From Deltaproteobacteria bacterium (GTDB taxonomy: Bacteria; Desulfobacterota_D; UBA1144; Nemesobacterales; N074bin48), in the NCBI GenBank assembly GCA_004356685.1, contig SMWS01000107.1, forward strand, positions 1 to 7,402: DNA of 7,402 nt, given 5' to 3'. Position numbers and translations under genes: made by a program. The notes beneath the pieces were generated by a model. It did not search any database. It saw only the letters and a program-made list of their open reading frames with translations, and was not told the DNA's origin. The first letter of the stretch is position 1, and every line of letters begins with the position of its first letter. Positions 5,997 to 7,402 of this stretch are shown here, in pieces.

Positions 5997-7013
5997 ATGA
6001 AAGAAAAACTGGAAGAAATAAAAAATCAATTTTTAGAAGAACTAAAGCATATCAGTGATATTAACAGCCTCACTGTTCTTAAATCTAAGTATTTAGGGAA
6101 AAAGGGAGAGATCACAAACATTCTAAAGGGAATGAAAGATCTTTCACCGCAGCAGCGTCCCTTGATGGGAAAGCTTGTAAATGAAATTAAGAATGATATT
6201 GAGAAACATTTAAATTCAAAAGAAAATGAAATTAGCGAAAAAGAAAAAAGAAAAATTCTAGAAGAAGAAAAAATCGATGTAACCCTGCCACCAAGAGGCA
6301 CGTCCATAGGAACTCTGCATCCCATAACTCAGGTAATGAATGAAATAGTAGAAATATTTGAGCGCATGGGTTTTGAGGTAGTAGAAGGCCCTGAAATAGA
6401 AACAGACTTCTATAACTTTGAAGCGCTCAATATTCCAAAGAATCATCCTGCAAGAGATATGCAGGATACCTTTTATATAAGCGACGATCTGGTACTCCGG
6501 ACCCATACATCTCCTGTGCAGATAAGAGTTATGGAAAAACAAGAGCCTCCAATTCAGATAATAGCGCCGGGTAAGGTTTACCGGTGTGACAGCGATATTT
6601 CTCACACACCGATGTTTCATCAGGTAGAAGGGCTTTTAGTTAATGAAACTGTGACTTTTGCCGACTTAAAAGGTGTTTTAACTGAGTTTTGCACAATCAT
6701 GTTTGGAGTGGATACAAAAGTAAGATTCCGGCCCAGCTTCTTTCCTTTTACAGAACCAAGCGCCGAAGTGGATATTGGCTGTGTAATTTGCGGCACGAAG
6801 GGTTGCCGAGTATGTAAAGATACCGGCTGGCTTGAAATCCTGGGTTGTGGAATGGTAGACCCCGAGGTATTTAAGAGTGTGAATTATGATACTACCAAAT
6901 ATAGAGGGTTTGCATTTGGGATGGGCGTTGAAAGAATCACGATGTTAAAATTTGGCATTAATGATATAAGATTGTTTTTTGAAAACGACCTCAGATTTTT
7001 AAATCAATTCTAA
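5997..7013 (+). CDS. pheS: Phenylalanine-tRNA ligase alpha subunit
   Basis: PheS is the catalytic alpha chain of the alpha2-beta2 phenylalanyl-tRNA synthetase, which charges tRNA-Phe in the cytoplasm. The length of 338 residues is normal for the family. Residues 1-95 form a charged coiled-coil tRNA-binding arm. The class II catalytic core follows, with GFEVVEGPEIETDFYNFEALNIP (motif 1 area, 125-147), RTHTSPVQIR (168-177), YRCDSDISHTPMFHQVEG (motif 2, 195-212) and GFAFGMGVERITMLKFGINDIR (motif 3, 304-325). Four cysteines in a CxxC-x4-CxxC array (262, 265, 270, 273) form a probable metal-binding knuckle that many enterobacterial PheS lack. The gene begins four bases after the DUF456 gene with no good Shine-Dalgarno. 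The usual partner pheT does not follow; dcd comes next, 30 bases later. Confidence 0.98.
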   Translation: MKEKLEEIKNQFLEELKHISDINSLTVLKSKYLGKKGEITNILKGMKDLSPQQRPLMGKLVNEIKNDIEKHLNSKENEISEKEKRKILEEEKIDVTLPPRGTSIGTLHPITQVMNEIVEIFERMGFEVVEGPEIETDFYNFEALNIPKNHPARDMQDTFYISDDLVLRTHTSPVQIRVMEKQEPPIQIIAPGKVYRCDSDISHTPMFHQVEGLLVNETVTFADLKGVLTEFCTIMFGVDTKVRFRPSFFPFTEPSAEVDIGCVICGTKGCRVCKDTGWLEILGCGMVDPEVFKSVNYDTTKYRGFAFGMGVERITMLKFGINDIRLFFENDLRFLNQF

Positions 7014-7030
7014 AATTAAGAAAGTAAATT

Positions 7031-7037
7031 AAAGGAG
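7031..7037 (+). promoter_or_regulatory. Ribosome binding site for dcd
   Basis: AAAGGAG lies six bases before the ATG at 7044, a strong match with good spacing. It fixes the start of the partial dcd gene. Confidence 0.75.
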
Positions 7038-7043
7038 CTGCTA

Positions 7044-7402
7044 ATGTCAGTTAAACCAGATCATTGGATAAGAAAAATGTCTATTGAAAATAAAATGATA
7101 GACCCTTTTATTGAAGGGCAGGTATCCAAAGGTGTCATATCTTACGGACTTTCAGCATACGGATATGATATAAGGATAAGCGATGAATTTAAGGTATTTA
7201 CCAATGTATATAACACCGTGGTAGACCCAAAGGCATTTGATGATAAATCATTTGTAACCATTAAATCCGACGTGTGTATAATTCCTCCCAACTCCTTTGC
7301 TTTGGCTCAAACGATTGAGTACTTTCGAATCCCAAGAAATGTTATAACACTATGCGTTGGTAAATCTACTTATGCCCGGTGCGGGATAATAGTAAACGTA
7401 AC
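7044..7402 (+). CDS. dcd: dCTP deaminase, 5' part (runs off the window)
   Basis: Dcd deaminates dCTP to dUTP, feeding dTTP synthesis. Only the first 119 residues are present; the family is about 185-190 long, so the gene continues past the window edge. The frame gives MSVKPDHWIRKM, then GVISYGLSAYGYDIRISDEFKVFTN (30-54), VVDPKAFDDKSF (59-70), CIIPPNSFALAQTIEYFRIPR (78-98) and GKSTYARCGIIVNV (106-119). These are characteristic of the proteobacterial Dcd type. Ser108 and Arg112 match the conserved active-site serine and arginine (Ser111/Arg115 in E. coli). The catalytic glutamate would lie beyond the edge. The start has a strong AAAGGAG six bases upstream. The gene is 30 bases after pheS and probably part of the same transcript. 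It could be a bifunctional dCTP deaminase/dUTPase, but the sequence resembles the monofunctional type. Confidence 0.95.
   Translation, partial: MSVKPDHWIRKMSIENKMIDPFIEGQVSKGVISYGLSAYGYDIRISDEFKVFTNVYNTVVDPKAFDDKSFVTIKSDVCIIPPNSFALAQTIEYFRIPRNVITLCVGKSTYARCGIIVNV

Overview
This window looks like a stretch of core chromosome from an AT-rich Gram-negative bacterium. All nine genes lie on the + strand and are packed end to end. Protein motifs point to a proteobacterial or deltaproteobacterial-type lineage. PheS has the deltaproteobacterial-style YRCDSD...HTPMFHQVEG block and a four-cysteine cluster, SecF begins with the MEIIKPGT-type N-terminus, and Dcd is of the GLSAYGYDIR / GKSTYARCGIIVNV type. 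A deep-branching relative such as Dadabacteria is possible. This placement comes from motif memory only and is tentative.

Layout: positions 1-162 are an extremely AT-rich intergenic region (18 G/C in the first 120 bases) with a candidate promoter. Then follow a small lipoprotein (163-618), dapB (618-1424), tgt (1460-2566), yajC (2568-2942, TTG start), secD (2939-4537), secF (4562-5476, GTG start), a DUF456-type membrane protein (5492-5992), pheS (5997-7013) and the 5' part of dcd (7044 to the window edge). Gene junctions range from a 4-base overlap to a 35-base gap, and I see no convincing terminator between genes. One long operon driven from the region before position 163 is the simplest reading, though internal promoters cannot be excluded.

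Functionally, tgt-yajC-secD-secF is the well-known block joining queuosine tRNA modification to the SecDF-YajC accessory complex of the Sec translocon. Here it lacks the often adjacent queA and is embedded among unrelated housekeeping genes: dapB (lysine and diaminopimelate), pheS (tRNA charging) and dcd (dUTP/dTTP supply). The lipoprotein and the DUF456 protein are the two poorly understood members.

I found no mobile element, CRISPR array, RNA gene, defence cassette or clear undescribed system. The points most worth a second look are a lipobox in the YajC N-terminus, pheS without pheT next to it, the uncharacterised DUF456 protein between secF and pheS, the lipoprotein translationally linked to dapB, and two substitutions in conserved SecD/SecF motifs.
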